DNA from: Verrucomicrobiales bacterium
GTDB taxonomy: Bacteria > Verrucomicrobiota > Verrucomicrobiia > Verrucomicrobiales > DEV007
Reading direction: 5' to 3'
Length of the DNA stretch: 56,478 nucleotides
Assembly (NCBI GenBank): GCA_029210205.1
Contig: JARGOD010000007.1
Span: 122 to 56,599 of the forward strand
How positions within the stretch are numbered: position 1 is the stretch's first letter; every line of letters starts with the position of its first letter. Below the pieces are notes generated by a model, which made no database searches, was not told the DNA's origin, and saw nothing but the letters and a program-made list of their open reading frames with translations. Shown here piece by piece: positions 17,196 through 26,780 of this stretch. A program made the position numbers and the translations under genes.

Positions 17196-17223
17196 TTGAA
17201 TCGAACGGGGCACGCCCTATAAT
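17196..17223 (+). promoter_or_regulatory. Sigma70-like promoter of the deacetylase gene
   Basis: A -35 TTGAAT (17196-17201) and a perfect -10 TATAAT (17218-17223) are separated by 16 bases. Transcription should begin near 17230, leaving about 20 bases of leader before the ATG at 17251. This leader contains an earlier ATG at 17243 that opens a three-codon frame overlapping the gene start. Confidence 0.65.
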
Positions 17224-17250
17224 AAGCTGTTCTATTTTGCCCATGAGCCT

Positions 17251-18600
17251 ATGAAATCCGGCCTTTTCCGAGCGCTTGCCCTTTCTGCTATTCTCGTTCT
17301 CTCTCTTGCTTTTTCCGGCTGCGAAAAGGCAGCACCGGTCCTCGATGCTCTCAAAGAAGCACTGGATCGCGAACCGGTTGAAGAGATCGTTGCCATTCCT
17401 CTCGAAGAAATACCTCCTCCGCCCGAGCCAGTTGCCATGGAGCCGGTTGTGAATAAGGATGCGAGAGTTGGAATACTCGGCTATCACGATTTCACCGAGG
17501 GTGACTCGGACAATGACATGATCCTCAACATCGAGGATTTCCGGCGTCAGATGCAGGCCATCAAGGACGCTGAGCTTCCCGTCATCAGTATGCGGCAATT
17601 TCTCGACTGGAAAAAAGGGAAAGCGGATATTCCCGCTCAGTGCGTCATGATCACCATCGACGACGGTTGGAAGGCGACTCACACTCTTGCTTTAGGGGTC
17701 TTGAAGGAATTTGGATACCCGTTCACCGCCTTCCTTTACAAGAACTACATTGGTGTGGGCGGGCGATCCATGACGCATGATGAGATTCGCGAGCTCGCCG
17801 CCAACGGAGGAACCCTTTCGAGCCACTCCGTAAGCCACCAGAATATGTCAAGTCGCGGTGGCAGATCGAACGAATCCTACGACAAATGGCTTCTCGAAGA
17901 ACTTCAAGATTCTCATCGTTTCCTCGTCCAGAACTTCGGGGACACTGGTGCAGTGATCAATACGTTCGCCTACCCCTACGGGATCTACAATGACCGCGTC
18001 ATTGAACTTGCAAAAGAGGTCGGTTACGAAGCGGCCTTCACGGTCAATGGAAAGAAGACAGTCTGGGATGTCGAGAACATGGAGATCGGTCGATACATTG
18101 TTCACGGCACGACTCTCGCCAACTTTGAACCTTCGATAAATTTCGGCGGTGGTCAGATCACTTCGTCCGGTCGAAAGCTGATGACGGCCACGAAGACTGA
18201 TGAAGGCGAAACAGAAGCGCCTCTCGTCACTGTGAAACCAACCGATGGATCTCTGATTGGTAATCGCCTCCCCCTCATCGAAGTCGATCTTTCCCAACTC
18301 ACCTCCCTCGATGCGGAAAGTATCACAATGCGTATCTCTGGATTTGGCAAAGTGCCCCACGATTACGACACGATAAACGGGCTTGTCTCCTATCAGATCC
18401 CACAGCGTCTCCGTCTTGAACATTGCGGTGTGCAAGTCAGCTTCAAGCACGAAGGCAGTGAAGAATACGAAACGATTGGATGGAGTTTCCAGGTGAAGCG
18501 CATCGCAGATTACCTCTCTTCAGATGCAACCTTGCCGGGATCAAACAAAGCGCTGCCTCCTGAAGCCGAACCGGCAGATACTCCGACGGCGTCACTCTAG
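17251..18600 (+). CDS. Polysaccharide deacetylase lipoprotein
   Basis: A protein of 449 residues that begins with a lipoprotein signal (lipobox LAFSGC, Cys25). The NodB domain spans about 70-300 and would remove acetyl groups from a glycan such as peptidoglycan, chitin or a poly-N-acetylglucosamine. The catalytic Asp pair is in TIDDGW, the metal His pair is in SSHSVSHQ, and the FAYPYG motif follows. A C-terminal domain of about 100 residues (YPYG motif to end) contains beta strands of an Ig-like kind, and the tail is Pro/Ala/Glu-rich. It is a single gene with its own promoter, followed 30 bases later by ffh. Confidence 0.9.
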   Translation: MKSGLFRALALSAILVLSLAFSGCEKAAPVLDALKEALDREPVEEIVAIPLEEIPPPPEPVAMEPVVNKDARVGILGYHDFTEGDSDNDMILNIEDFRRQMQAIKDAELPVISMRQFLDWKKGKADIPAQCVMITIDDGWKATHTLALGVLKEFGYPFTAFLYKNYIGVGGRSMTHDEIRELAANGGTLSSHSVSHQNMSSRGGRSNESYDKWLLEELQDSHRFLVQNFGDTGAVINTFAYPYGIYNDRVIELAKEVGYEAAFTVNGKKTVWDVENMEIGRYIVHGTTLANFEPSINFGGGQITSSGRKLMTATKTDEGETEAPLVTVKPTDGSLIGNRLPLIEVDLSQLTSLDAESITMRISGFGKVPHDYDTINGLVSYQIPQRLRLEHCGVQVSFKHEGSEEYETIGWSFQVKRIADYLSSDATLPGSNKALPPEAEPADTPTASL

Positions 18601-18630
18601 CCTGACCGACCCAAAGACCATTTAGTTCTC

Positions 18631-19971
18631 ATGTTTAATTCCCTCTCTGACAATCTGCAGGAAACCTTCAAGAAGCTGCGGGGTCATGGCAAACTCAGCG
18701 AAAAAAATATCTCCGACGCGCTGCGTCAGATCCGGTTGGCTCTTCTTGAAGCGGACGTGGAATTTTCTGTGGCCAAAGAATTCATCGCACGGGTCAAGGA
18801 AAAGGCGATGGGCGAAACAGTGACGCGGAGCATCAAACCGGGTCAGCAGATCGTTAAAATATTTAACGATGAACTCACCGAACTCCTCGGCGGCGATGCC
18901 GCTCCGCTGGACCTCAATCCTCCGGCGAGACTTCTTCTCGTGGGACTGAACGGTGCCGGTAAGACAACGACCTCAGCGAAGCTCGCGCTGCACCTTCGCA
19001 AAGAGGGGCGACGACCACTGCTCGTCGCCTGCGACCTCTATCGCCCTGCTGCGGTGGACCAGCTCGTGACGCTCGGCAAACAGATCGACATTCCTGTGTT
19101 TCAGCCGGAACCCGGAGAAACCGACGTTCTCAAAGTCGCGAAAGCTGCCCTGAAGTGGGCTGACGATCAAGCTGGAACGGTCATCATCTTTGATACTGCC
19201 GGACGTCAGGAGGTCGACGAGGAACTCATTGGCGAACTGAAATCTTTGCACAAGTTTCTCGCTCCTAAGGAAACGCTACTCGTCGCCGACTCCGCGACTG
19301 GTCAACAAGCGGTAAGCGTCGCGCAGACTTTCAACGAAACGATCGGACTCAGTGGGCTCATTCTCACCAAGCTCGATGGTGATGCCCGCGGAGGCGCGGC
19401 TCTTTCGATGCGATCCGTCACCGGTCAGCCGATTAAGTTCGCCGGAGTTGGGGAAAAGCTATCGGAGTTTGAAGCTTTCGTTCCCGACCGTATGGCAGGC
19501 AGGATCCTCGGCATGGGCGACGTCGTCGGACTCGTTGAAAAAGCGGCCGAAGCTTTCGACGAGGATGAAGCTTTGCGAATGGCAGAGCAGATGAAGAAGA
19601 AGAACTTCGACTTCGACGATTTTCTCTCGCAGATCCGCATGATGAACAAGATGGGCGGGCTCGGATCGATCATGGGGATGATCCCCGGCATGGGCGACCA
19701 AATGAAAGGCGTCGACGTCGACGAAAAGCGGATGAAGCATGTCGAGGCAATCGTTTTGTCAATGACGCCAAAAGAGCGAACGCGCCCCGAAATCATCAAG
19801 GCTTCGCGTCGCAAGCGCATTGCCGCAGGCAGCGGGACAAGTGTGCCTCAGGTCAATTCGCTCCTCAAACAATTCGGCCAGATGCGCAAGATGATGCGCA
19901 ACAAGGGCAAGATGAATCAGATGATGAAGCAAATGGGCGGCGGTCGCGGTGGAGGAGGCTTACCGTTTTGA
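18631..19971 (+). CDS. ffh: Signal recognition particle protein Ffh
   Basis: The SRP GTPase of 446 residues that binds signal sequences on ribosomes and docks with FtsY. The N domain covers about 1-90. The G domain has GLNGAGKTTT (G1, about 105-114), DTAGRQ (G3) and TKLDGDARGG (G4/G5). The methionine-rich M domain runs from about 320, including GMIPGM and the RNA-binding segment ERTRPEIIKASRRKRIA. The C-terminal tail is Gly/Met-rich (GGGRGGGGLPF). No 4.5S RNA gene is visible next to it. The sequence before the ATG has no purine-rich ribosome site. Confidence 0.98.
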   Translation: MFNSLSDNLQETFKKLRGHGKLSEKNISDALRQIRLALLEADVEFSVAKEFIARVKEKAMGETVTRSIKPGQQIVKIFNDELTELLGGDAAPLDLNPPARLLLVGLNGAGKTTTSAKLALHLRKEGRRPLLVACDLYRPAAVDQLVTLGKQIDIPVFQPEPGETDVLKVAKAALKWADDQAGTVIIFDTAGRQEVDEELIGELKSLHKFLAPKETLLVADSATGQQAVSVAQTFNETIGLSGLILTKLDGDARGGAALSMRSVTGQPIKFAGVGEKLSEFEAFVPDRMAGRILGMGDVVGLVEKAAEAFDEDEALRMAEQMKKKNFDFDDFLSQIRMMNKMGGLGSIMGMIPGMGDQMKGVDVDEKRMKHVEAIVLSMTPKERTRPEIIKASRRKRIAAGSGTSVPQVNSLLKQFGQMRKMMRNKGKMNQMMKQMGGGRGGGGLPF

Positions 19972-20039
19972 CCGCGGCCGGGTTCCACCGAATTTAGTTC
20001 TTCGCAGCGTTTCGGTTTTCGGCGTTTCACGAACTACTG

Positions 20040-21269
20040 CTACTCGAACTGCAAGTAGATGCATTTCAAATAATGTGCCTCCGGAAATTTTGCCTTGTGG
20101 TCCAGAGCATGACCTCTGGTTTCCATCTCCTTAAATGATCGTCCTGACTGACGCGCCGCAGTCCGCACAGCATCATAAAACTCTGATTCACTAACATGCG
20201 CAGAACAGGATGCTGCAACGAGAACCCCGTGAGGTCGCAGCAGCCTGATTGCATTCGCATTAAGCTTCGCGTAAGCCTGTATCGCGCGGCCCCGCTCAAC
20301 TTCCCGCTTTGCCAAAGACGGCGGATCGACGATGACAACATCATAAGATGAGCTCTTTGCAGTTTCGATCCACTTGAAAGCATCATCCTGCTCGCACCGA
20401 TGCTCGCAAGCCGCCACTCCCCCATCATCATGATTCAATGCAAAATTTCTTTCTGCCGCTTCTAGTGCATGGGCACTGATATCCAAATCGGTGACCGACT
20501 TTGCTCCGCCTTTCGCCGCATAGAGGGAAAACCCTCCCGAAAAACTGAAGGCATTGAGAACGTCTCTACCTTCGGACAGTTCTCCGACCCGCTTCCGATT
20601 CTCACGTTGATCGAGAAAGAACCCGGTCTTCTGACCTTTCAAAACATCCGCTTCAAATCGCACCCCGTTCTCCAAAAATGTCACGACTCCCTCTGGCGAG
20701 GTCCCGTGAAGGACTGAGCCATCTCCCGGTCCGCCCGAAGCCGAGCTCAAAGCCTGCAAATTTCGGCTTAATCTCAAAACCACCCTCTCTGGTTTCAACG
20801 TCTCGATGAAGATGGGCAGAAGCATCTCCATTAGCTTGATCCAGGCAGCGGTGTAAACCTTCACCACCAGAGTCCCGTCATACCGATCCATGACCAGACC
20901 CGGCCAGCCATCACTCTCGCCATTGATGAGCCTGAGGCCGTTCGTTCCACTATCCGGAATCGAATCTCGACGACTTTGAGTCTCCATCAACTTTGAGAGC
21001 CACCAGTCTTCGTCCAGTTTCACGGGCTTGCCGAGATGCAGAATTCGAACGCGAAGCGGTGAATCAGGGTCGTAGAACCCCAACGCGAGAAACTTGTCCT
21101 TTCGGTCGTAGAGCACCGCAATTTCTCCGGCCTCTCCCTCCCGGTTTTGCTTTCGAATGCTATCCGAGTATACCCATGGATGACCACCGCGAACGATGGA
21201 TTCCGCAGTCGGGCGCAGCGTCAGCTTCAGGCGCGGGAGAGGTTCTTCTGATTTAGCAGCCTCGGGCAT
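20040..21269 (-). CDS. RlmI-like 23S rRNA (cytosine-C5) methyltransferase
   Basis: A class I SAM-dependent methyltransferase of about 409 residues with an N-terminal PUA-type domain (GEIAVLYDRKDKF, about 45-57). The SAM pocket is NAFSFSGGFSLYA followed by the acidic TDLDIS, and the motif IV is VVIVDPPSLAK. The catalytic Cys is in VAASCSAHVS near the C-terminus. This architecture is that of RlmI/RlmK-like enzymes. The start is uncertain: ATG codons at 21269 and 21281 are both in frame, and either overlaps the end of the HIT gene by 17-29 bases. Overlap suggests co-translation. Confidence 0.88.
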   Translation of the reverse strand: MPEAAKSEEPLPRLKLTLRPTAESIVRGGHPWVYSDSIRKQNREGEAGEIAVLYDRKDKFLALGFYDPDSPLRVRILHLGKPVKLDEDWWLSKLMETQSRRDSIPDSGTNGLRLINGESDGWPGLVMDRYDGTLVVKVYTAAWIKLMEMLLPIFIETLKPERVVLRLSRNLQALSSASGGPGDGSVLHGTSPEGVVTFLENGVRFEADVLKGQKTGFFLDQRENRKRVGELSEGRDVLNAFSFSGGFSLYAAKGGAKSVTDLDISAHALEAAERNFALNHDDGGVAACEHRCEQDDAFKWIETAKSSSYDVVIVDPPSLAKREVERGRAIQAYAKLNANAIRLLRPHGVLVAASCSAHVSESEFYDAVRTAARQSGRSFKEMETRGHALDHKAKFPEAHYLKCIYLQFE

Positions 21270-21681
21270 CGTCAAAATCATCCACGTAATCTTTAAGTCG
21301 ATCGACGAGGACACTCATTTCCCCTGCCGCATAATTGCGATGGGCCGAGTGACCCCAGACCGGCCCTGGCCATGCGGGGTCGTCAGTGTGGCGTCCCACG
21401 ATGTGAAGATGAAATTGCGGAACGATGTTTCCGATCGCCCCAACGTTTATCTTTCCAACGTTGAGACCGGAATCTTCGAGAAGAAACTTCGACAGTGAAT
21501 TAATATCGGTCAGCATCTTTTGCTGCGTCTCCAGCGGTATATCGATCCATTCCACGAACTCGCCAGCGGGCACAATCAGAAACCAGGGGTAATGAGAATT
21601 ATCCAAAATGAGGAGAGAACCCGAAGGCATCTCCCCAACATGGATCGCGCTCTTTAGCAATGGCTCTGAAATTTTCGTCAT
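21253..21681 (-). CDS. HIT-family hydrolase
   Basis: A histidine-triad protein of 142 residues. The signature is QFHLHIVGR (His-x-His-x-x), and the protein is close to the single-domain Hint/Fhit-like nucleotide hydrolases. The usual family motif carries three histidines (HxHxH); here the third position is Val-Gly-Arg, so the triad is incomplete, as in some bacterial diadenosine hydrolase relatives. The Asn in ILDNSHYPW is also typical. The gene overlaps the RlmI-like start and follows mgtE by about 43 bases on the same strand. Confidence 0.85.
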   Translation of the reverse strand: MTKISEPLLKSAIHVGEMPSGSLLILDNSHYPWFLIVPAGEFVEWIDIPLETQQKMLTDINSLSKFLLEDSGLNVGKINVGAIGNIVPQFHLHIVGRHTDDPAWPGPVWGHSAHRNYAAGEMSVLVDRLKDYVDDFDDARGC

Positions 21682-21724
21682 GGTGCCAGTCTGGTCACGA
21701 ATCTTCCGCTTCTCAAAGGGATTC

Positions 21725-23137
21725 CTAAAAGAAAAACATCTTTGCGAGCGTAAAAAAGATCACCGCACCGCTCACATCGACAATCGTGGTGATCGCCGGC
21801 GAGGCGACGACAGCAGGATCGAGCTTAGCAGCTCGGGCACCAATCGGGAGAATCGCACCAATCAGGGTCGAAGAAAACACCTGCACTGCGATCGCCAGTC
21901 CAACCACCGCAGCGACGTCCACCATGCTGAAGCTTCCAAAATCCAACGACTCGGGAAGCAGAAACTCAGGAAGGAAGAAACAAACCTGCAGCGCGACAAG
22001 GACGCCAAGCATACCTCCTAACAAAGCTCCAATACAAGATTCTTTCCAAACGACCCGGCCAAATTCCCTTTTATCGAGCTCACCAAGAGACATCGCGCGA
22101 ATTACCATCGTGGCCGATTGAGCACCCGTATTTCCTCCGGCGGCGACGACCATAGGCAGGTAGAGCGCAAGCAGATAAACCGCAATGAGGACATCCTCAT
22201 ATTTAAGAAGCACCCATCCTGAAGTCAGGGCAAGAAAGGCCAGAATCACGACCCATCCCGCGCGTCTTTTGAAATGCGAAAACACGGTCATTTGGAGATA
22301 AGCAACGTCACCACGTTCACCTCCGATACCTGAGATCTTCTCCATGTCCTCGGTCGATTCCTCTTCGAGAATTTCTAGCGCATCATCGTGAGTAATCACT
22401 CCAACGAGGCGGTTTTCATCATCAACTACCGGGAGTGCGACAAGATCATACCGTGCAATCATTTGAGCAGCGTCTTCCTGATCCTCGAGGGCATTGATCG
22501 AGAGTTGATCGCTGTCCATTAGGTCCGCAATCGGGGTGTCCCAGGTGCTGAATGCAAGATCCCGCATTCGCACTTTGCCAACGATGCGACGTTCTCCATC
22601 TAGAATATAGATGCGACTGAGCAACTCAGCCTCTTCCTTGATGGCGCGTAACTCCTCCAGCGCTTCTTTTACCGTCAAGCCGACAGGAATCGTCGCCATT
22701 GCCATCGTCATCCGACCACCGGCAGTTTCCTCGGGGTACTGCATGAGATTTTCAGAAATCTCACGCTTACCCTCAGGCAACAATTCGATGTATTGCGGGC
22801 GATCCTCTTCCTCCATTTCCTGAAGGAGATCGACCAATTCGTCATCCGAAAGTGAATCGAGAACCTCTCGCTGTTCCCCTTTCGGAAGGGTATTTAAACG
22901 CCGCTCTACATCGGCCGCCGGGAGATAGTCTGCCCACTCAGAGAGAACATCTGAAGGCAGTTGATCGAGAATTTTCTCCCGAGAGTGATCATCGAGACGC
23001 TCAAACGCTTGTTCAACATCTCCCGGATGAGCCCGCCTCACGAGCTCGAAAACTCTTTCCGAAGAATGGCTCTCAAAGGCGTCGAGGATATCTTCCACCT
23101 CGACGCTGACCGGAATTTCTTTCTCTTCCTCAACCAT
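21725..23137 (-). CDS. mgtE: Magnesium transporter MgtE
   Basis: A Mg2+ channel of 470 residues from the ATG at 23137. A superhelical N domain (MgtE_N, about 10-115) and a CBS pair (about 125-255, with VVDDENRLVGVIT) sense cytosolic Mg2+. About five membrane helices follow, containing the pore motif GGNTGAQSATM. Length fits the family. A frame extending to 23173 adds 12 residues of poor match. The leader shared with the divergent SGNH gene is only about 115 bases long, and I see no M-box (ykoK) riboswitch in it. Confidence 0.96.
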   Translation of the reverse strand: MVEEEKEIPVSVEVEDILDAFESHSSERVFELVRRAHPGDVEQAFERLDDHSREKILDQLPSDVLSEWADYLPAADVERRLNTLPKGEQREVLDSLSDDELVDLLQEMEEEDRPQYIELLPEGKREISENLMQYPEETAGGRMTMAMATIPVGLTVKEALEELRAIKEEAELLSRIYILDGERRIVGKVRMRDLAFSTWDTPIADLMDSDQLSINALEDQEDAAQMIARYDLVALPVVDDENRLVGVITHDDALEILEEESTEDMEKISGIGGERGDVAYLQMTVFSHFKRRAGWVVILAFLALTSGWVLLKYEDVLIAVYLLALYLPMVVAAGGNTGAQSATMVIRAMSLGELDKREFGRVVWKESCIGALLGGMLGVLVALQVCFFLPEFLLPESLDFGSFSMVDVAAVVGLAIAVQVFSSTLIGAILPIGARAAKLDPAVVASPAITTIVDVSGAVIFFTLAKMFFF

Positions 23138-23252
23138 AATTCGCCATTGTCGTCGTCGCGATTCAAAACGCAAGCTGACGAAGTTGAAGCACCCAAAAAG
23201 GCCTCAATAGAGAGTTGAAGAAGCGTCACTGTTCCCTTTACGCTACTCCAAA

Positions 23253-23927
23253 ATGATCACTCCCCGTCTTTTCCTAATTACATTTCTCGCGCTGACAACC
23301 GGCATTTCCGCACAAGAGGCATCCCTAAAGTGGGAGAGCAGCATTGCTGGTTTTGAAGCGAGAGATGCAAAATCTCCTCCAGAAGAGAACACGATACTTT
23401 TCGTCGGCAGCTCAAGCATCAGGATGTGGGATCTCAATACGTCCTGGCCCGAATCCCCAACCGTGAACAACGGTTTCGGTGGATCGACCCTGGCCGACTC
23501 GATCCACTATTTTGATCGACTTTTCACTCCCTACGCGCCGGCCGCCGTCGTCCTCTATGCTGGTGACAACGACATTAACAAAGGTCTCAGTCCCGAAGAA
23601 GTAGCAAAGGACTTTAAGACACTCGCTTCACTCATTTCCGATCAATTCCCGGAGACACCCGTGATTTATATCGCAATCAAACCCAGCGAAGCCCGCTGGA
23701 AACTTTGGCCGGAGATGAAGCAGGCAAATGATCTCGTGGCGTCTCTTTGCCAAAAAAATGCTCATTGGCATTTCGCTGATATCGCAGCCCCGATGCTGAA
23801 AGGCCGGGAAGGCGCCCCGCAATCGAGGTGGTTCATTGAAGACGGGCTCCATCTCAGTAGATATGGCTACGAGGAATGGACCGGGATCGTTAAACTGAAG
23901 ATCCGCGAAGCAGGAGTAAAAGACTAG
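23253..23927 (+). CDS. Secreted SGNH/GDSL hydrolase
   Basis: A protein of 224 residues with a signal peptide (MITPRLFLITFLALTTGISA). The block I motif is FVGSSSIRMW, in which Ser replaces the Asp of GDS (nucleophile about S54). The Asn block is GDNDIN, and the Asp-His pair is in DGLHLSRYGY. This fits small GDSL-like lipases and acetylesterases acting outside the cytoplasm. The gene is followed after 78 bases by a second secreted carbohydrate-active protein (GHL10-like), so the pair may act on the same polymer. Confidence 0.86.
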   Translation: MITPRLFLITFLALTTGISAQEASLKWESSIAGFEARDAKSPPEENTILFVGSSSIRMWDLNTSWPESPTVNNGFGGSTLADSIHYFDRLFTPYAPAAVVLYAGDNDINKGLSPEEVAKDFKTLASLISDQFPETPVIYIAIKPSEARWKLWPEMKQANDLVASLCQKNAHWHFADIAAPMLKGREGAPQSRWFIEDGLHLSRYGYEEWTGIVKLKIREAGVKD

Positions 23928-24005
23928 GAACTGGCCGCCAGAGTAGAGGATAGAAGTTGCCGGAAATGGTCGAACAAGGTATGATTAACTTTTCTTAAAC
24001 TTTCT

Positions 24006-25508
24006 ATGAGCGTCCCGCACCGCTTTCTGAGTATTCTCCTACCGGCATTGCTACTACCTTCACTCCTGCGGGGCGAATACCTTCCCGTGAAAGGAAAAAT
24101 ACCGGAACCTCGACGGGAATTCAGATCCGCCTGGATCGCCACGGTGCACAATATCGACTGGCCTTCGACTTACACTCTTTCTCCGAGCCAGCAACGCGCC
24201 GAATTAATTGCTCTTCTTGATCTCGCTGCTGAAACTGGATTGAACGCTGTTGTTTTGCAGGTCCGGACTGAGTGTGACGCTTTTTACAAATCCAACCTCG
24301 AACCCTGGTCATGGTTTCTGACCGGCAAAATGGGATCCCCTCCACCGGACGGATACGACCCTCTCGAATTTGCAGTGCAGGAAGCTCATCGTCGCGGAAT
24401 CGAATTGCATGCCTGGTTCAATCCGTTTCGCGCCAGCGCAACAGAGCGTTCCCCCAAGTCTTCGAAGCACATCTCAAGGACTCACTCTTCATTGATGCTC
24501 TCGGTAGGCTCTCAAAAATGGGCGGACCCTTCCTCAGATTATGTTCGCAAGCGGGCGATCGCGGTGATGACAGACGTGACGAAGCGCTACGACGTTGATG
24601 CGGTCCACATTGATGACTATTTCTATCCCTACCCAAAGACGGTGAACGGAAAAGTCTACGACCAGTTTAATGACTCCAAAGCGTTTCAAGCCTATCAAGC
24701 GAGGGGCGGGAAGCTTGATGTGCGATACTGGCGTCGCTCAAACATCGACAGTTTTGTGCAGTCAATGTATTCTTCAGTGAAGTCCACTAAACCATGGGTT
24801 CAAGTAGGTATAAGCCCATTCGGAATTTGGCGTCCCGGTCATCCAAGCTCTGTCAAAGCAGGGCTGGACGCTTATGACCACATATTCGCGGACTCGAAGA
24901 AGTGGCTCCAGAATGGCTGGCTCGACTACTTTTCTCCGCAGCTCTACTGGCGAATCTATCCCGCCGATCAGAGTTTCACCGCGTTGCAATCATGGTGGAC
25001 TGATCAAAACACGCAACGCAGACACCTGTGGCCCGGAATCGCCTCAAGCCGGATCCTGAGCTCTGAAGACAAAGGACGGCCTTCGACGGAAACGATTAAA
25101 CAAATCGACGTCACCCGCAACAAGCCCTCACCGATGGGAGCCGGGCACATTCACTGGAGCATCAAAGCAATTAAAGAAGACCGGGGCGGACTGAGAGCAC
25201 GTCTGCGAAGCTCCTACTCGGAGGCGGCGATCCCCCCGGCTTCTCCCTGGCTCGGAAACAAATCTCCCGATCCCGTCTATGTCGCGCCGATCCGCGAAAA
25301 CGGAGGACTCACTCTTGCCTTCAAACCCGGAGCCAACGCACGTTGGAAAATTGTGCAGGTGAAGGAAGGTAGAAACTGGGTAACTCTGAGACGGTTTCCT
25401 GCAAATCAGGAGAGATTTCGCCTCGATAAGGAACCTGAGCAGGTAGCAATCAGGCACATCAGTGCTACCGGAATTCTCTCAGTGCCAACTATTCTGCGAA
25501 AACAGTAG
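24006..25508 (+). CDS. GHL10-type glycoside hydrolase-like protein
   Basis: A secreted protein of 500 residues, with a signal peptide ending near GEYLP. It carries the GHL10 domain (PF02638, formerly DUF187): REFRSAWIATVHNIDWP near the start, NAVVLQVRTECDAFY, WFNPFRAS, the acidic HIDDYFYP and GISPFGIW. Characterised relatives hydrolyse peptidoglycan stems after removal of peptides (DigH-like enzymes of E. coli). The C-terminal 100 residues (after about 400) look like a beta domain. Its neighbours, the SGNH hydrolase and the deacetylase, point to a cell-wall or polysaccharide role. Confidence 0.9.
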   Translation: MSVPHRFLSILLPALLLPSLLRGEYLPVKGKIPEPRREFRSAWIATVHNIDWPSTYTLSPSQQRAELIALLDLAAETGLNAVVLQVRTECDAFYKSNLEPWSWFLTGKMGSPPPDGYDPLEFAVQEAHRRGIELHAWFNPFRASATERSPKSSKHISRTHSSLMLSVGSQKWADPSSDYVRKRAIAVMTDVTKRYDVDAVHIDDYFYPYPKTVNGKVYDQFNDSKAFQAYQARGGKLDVRYWRRSNIDSFVQSMYSSVKSTKPWVQVGISPFGIWRPGHPSSVKAGLDAYDHIFADSKKWLQNGWLDYFSPQLYWRIYPADQSFTALQSWWTDQNTQRRHLWPGIASSRILSSEDKGRPSTETIKQIDVTRNKPSPMGAGHIHWSIKAIKEDRGGLRARLRSSYSEAAIPPASPWLGNKSPDPVYVAPIRENGGLTLAFKPGANARWKIVQVKEGRNWVTLRRFPANQERFRLDKEPEQVAIRHISATGILSVPTILRKQ

Positions 25509-25558
25509 TTCTTTGTTCTCTTGAATGTGATTTCCCCTATTCTTTATTTGCCAAGTCT

Positions 25559-26674
25559 ATGACTCCTTCCCTCCAAAGAACGCTCATCCTCCTTCTTACA
25601 GCAGGGGCGCTGACAGGCTGCGACAAGGACCTGCAGGAGCGGGTTGATCGTCTCGAAGCCGAACTCCGCGGGGTGCGCTCGGATACGCGTGATGAGGTAG
25701 CAGAACTCAAATCGCGAGTTATCGCCGCCGAGACCAGTTTGGGTGTTTCTGCAGACGGCCGCTCTTTCGATGAGAGAATCGCCGACCTTGAAGGCTCGCT
25801 GAGCGAAGTGATTTCGATGAAGGGCGCGACCAACAGCATGGTCTACCTGCGGCCGAACCTCCAAGGCCATGCCCCTCTTCTGACAGATCATGGCACCTTT
25901 CTTGTGCGCATGGAGGGAATGGATTTGAACCTGACTCAGGGCGGCTACACGGTTCACCTCAATATCGGCAATCCACATGCAGTGGCCGTCGAACAGTTTT
26001 CACTCGCGGGGGACTTTGGTGGAGGAACCCCTGAGTTGGCAGAAGGTGAAGCCTACACGATCAACAACCCTAAAATCCGCGCCTGGCAGGAAACCCTGAC
26101 ACCTTTCGAAACGAGGGTCTCCCGAACCCTCGAACCGTTTTCCTGGACCCCTTTTGATATCGAGCTTCCTGCCGACTCACGGGATCAACTTGAGATGATT
26201 CGCTTTTCGATGAACATCGAAAACGCCCGACTGAAACGACAGGATTCTGGGAGCGGAAGTGGCACATTCTCCCATATCCAGATCGACTCGAAGGGCGCTT
26301 CGGTTCTTCGCACGGACTACGGCGCATTTTTGATCTCGGTCAAAAAAACTGAAAAAACCGATCTCGGCACAAAACTGACCCTTGAGATTGGAAACCCCTA
26401 CGGATTCACGATCAATCAGTGCCGTCTTGTCGGCGATCACGGTCCCGCTCTGCCTAAACGCGGAGCTCAGGAATCAGCTGATGAATACAACGAGAAGATG
26501 CGAGCATGGAGTGCCGCGCTAAAACCGTTCGAAGCAATGGTCTCATCGAAGGTGGCTAACTTCCGCTGGAATCGAACAACGATCCTGATCCCGGGAGAAT
26601 TGGATCAGGTAAAGTTTCTGCGCTGCCAGTTGCGTGTTGAAGATGTGACTCTCCCTGCAGCGACGGACAAGTAA
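25559..26674 (+). CDS. Lipoprotein with coiled coil and a duplicated module
   Basis: A protein of 371 residues. The lipobox LTGC (Cys21) is followed by a charged coiled coil (about 24-62) and then two related modules, about 94-225 and 237-365. Each contains TD-GAFLI or TDHGTFLV, a strand with IGNP, a conserved RAW..L.PFE stretch and a final strand of the ARL or VTL kind. The modules resemble the DUF3251 family of periplasmic lipoproteins, whose function is unknown. No catalytic residues are evident. The gene stands alone, with a convergent RND operon downstream. Confidence 0.75.
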   Translation: MTPSLQRTLILLLTAGALTGCDKDLQERVDRLEAELRGVRSDTRDEVAELKSRVIAAETSLGVSADGRSFDERIADLEGSLSEVISMKGATNSMVYLRPNLQGHAPLLTDHGTFLVRMEGMDLNLTQGGYTVHLNIGNPHAVAVEQFSLAGDFGGGTPELAEGEAYTINNPKIRAWQETLTPFETRVSRTLEPFSWTPFDIELPADSRDQLEMIRFSMNIENARLKRQDSGSGSGTFSHIQIDSKGASVLRTDYGAFLISVKKTEKTDLGTKLTLEIGNPYGFTINQCRLVGDHGPALPKRGAQESADEYNEKMRAWSAALKPFEAMVSSKVANFRWNRTTILIPGELDQVKFLRCQLRVEDVTLPAATDK

Positions 26675-26780
26675 CTCCCGCTACCAGCAATATGGGGATC
26701 CTGTGAAAGTTCGAACGCACCCGGCCCCGGGGAATCGCAATCCGGAAATTCTTCCAGAGCTCTCGTTTCAGATCCTGCCG

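Noticed and set aside
26675-26780. tRNA-like gttcgaa sequence in the interval before the RND operon
   Set aside because: There is no cloverleaf, no anticodon arm and no acceptor stem around it.
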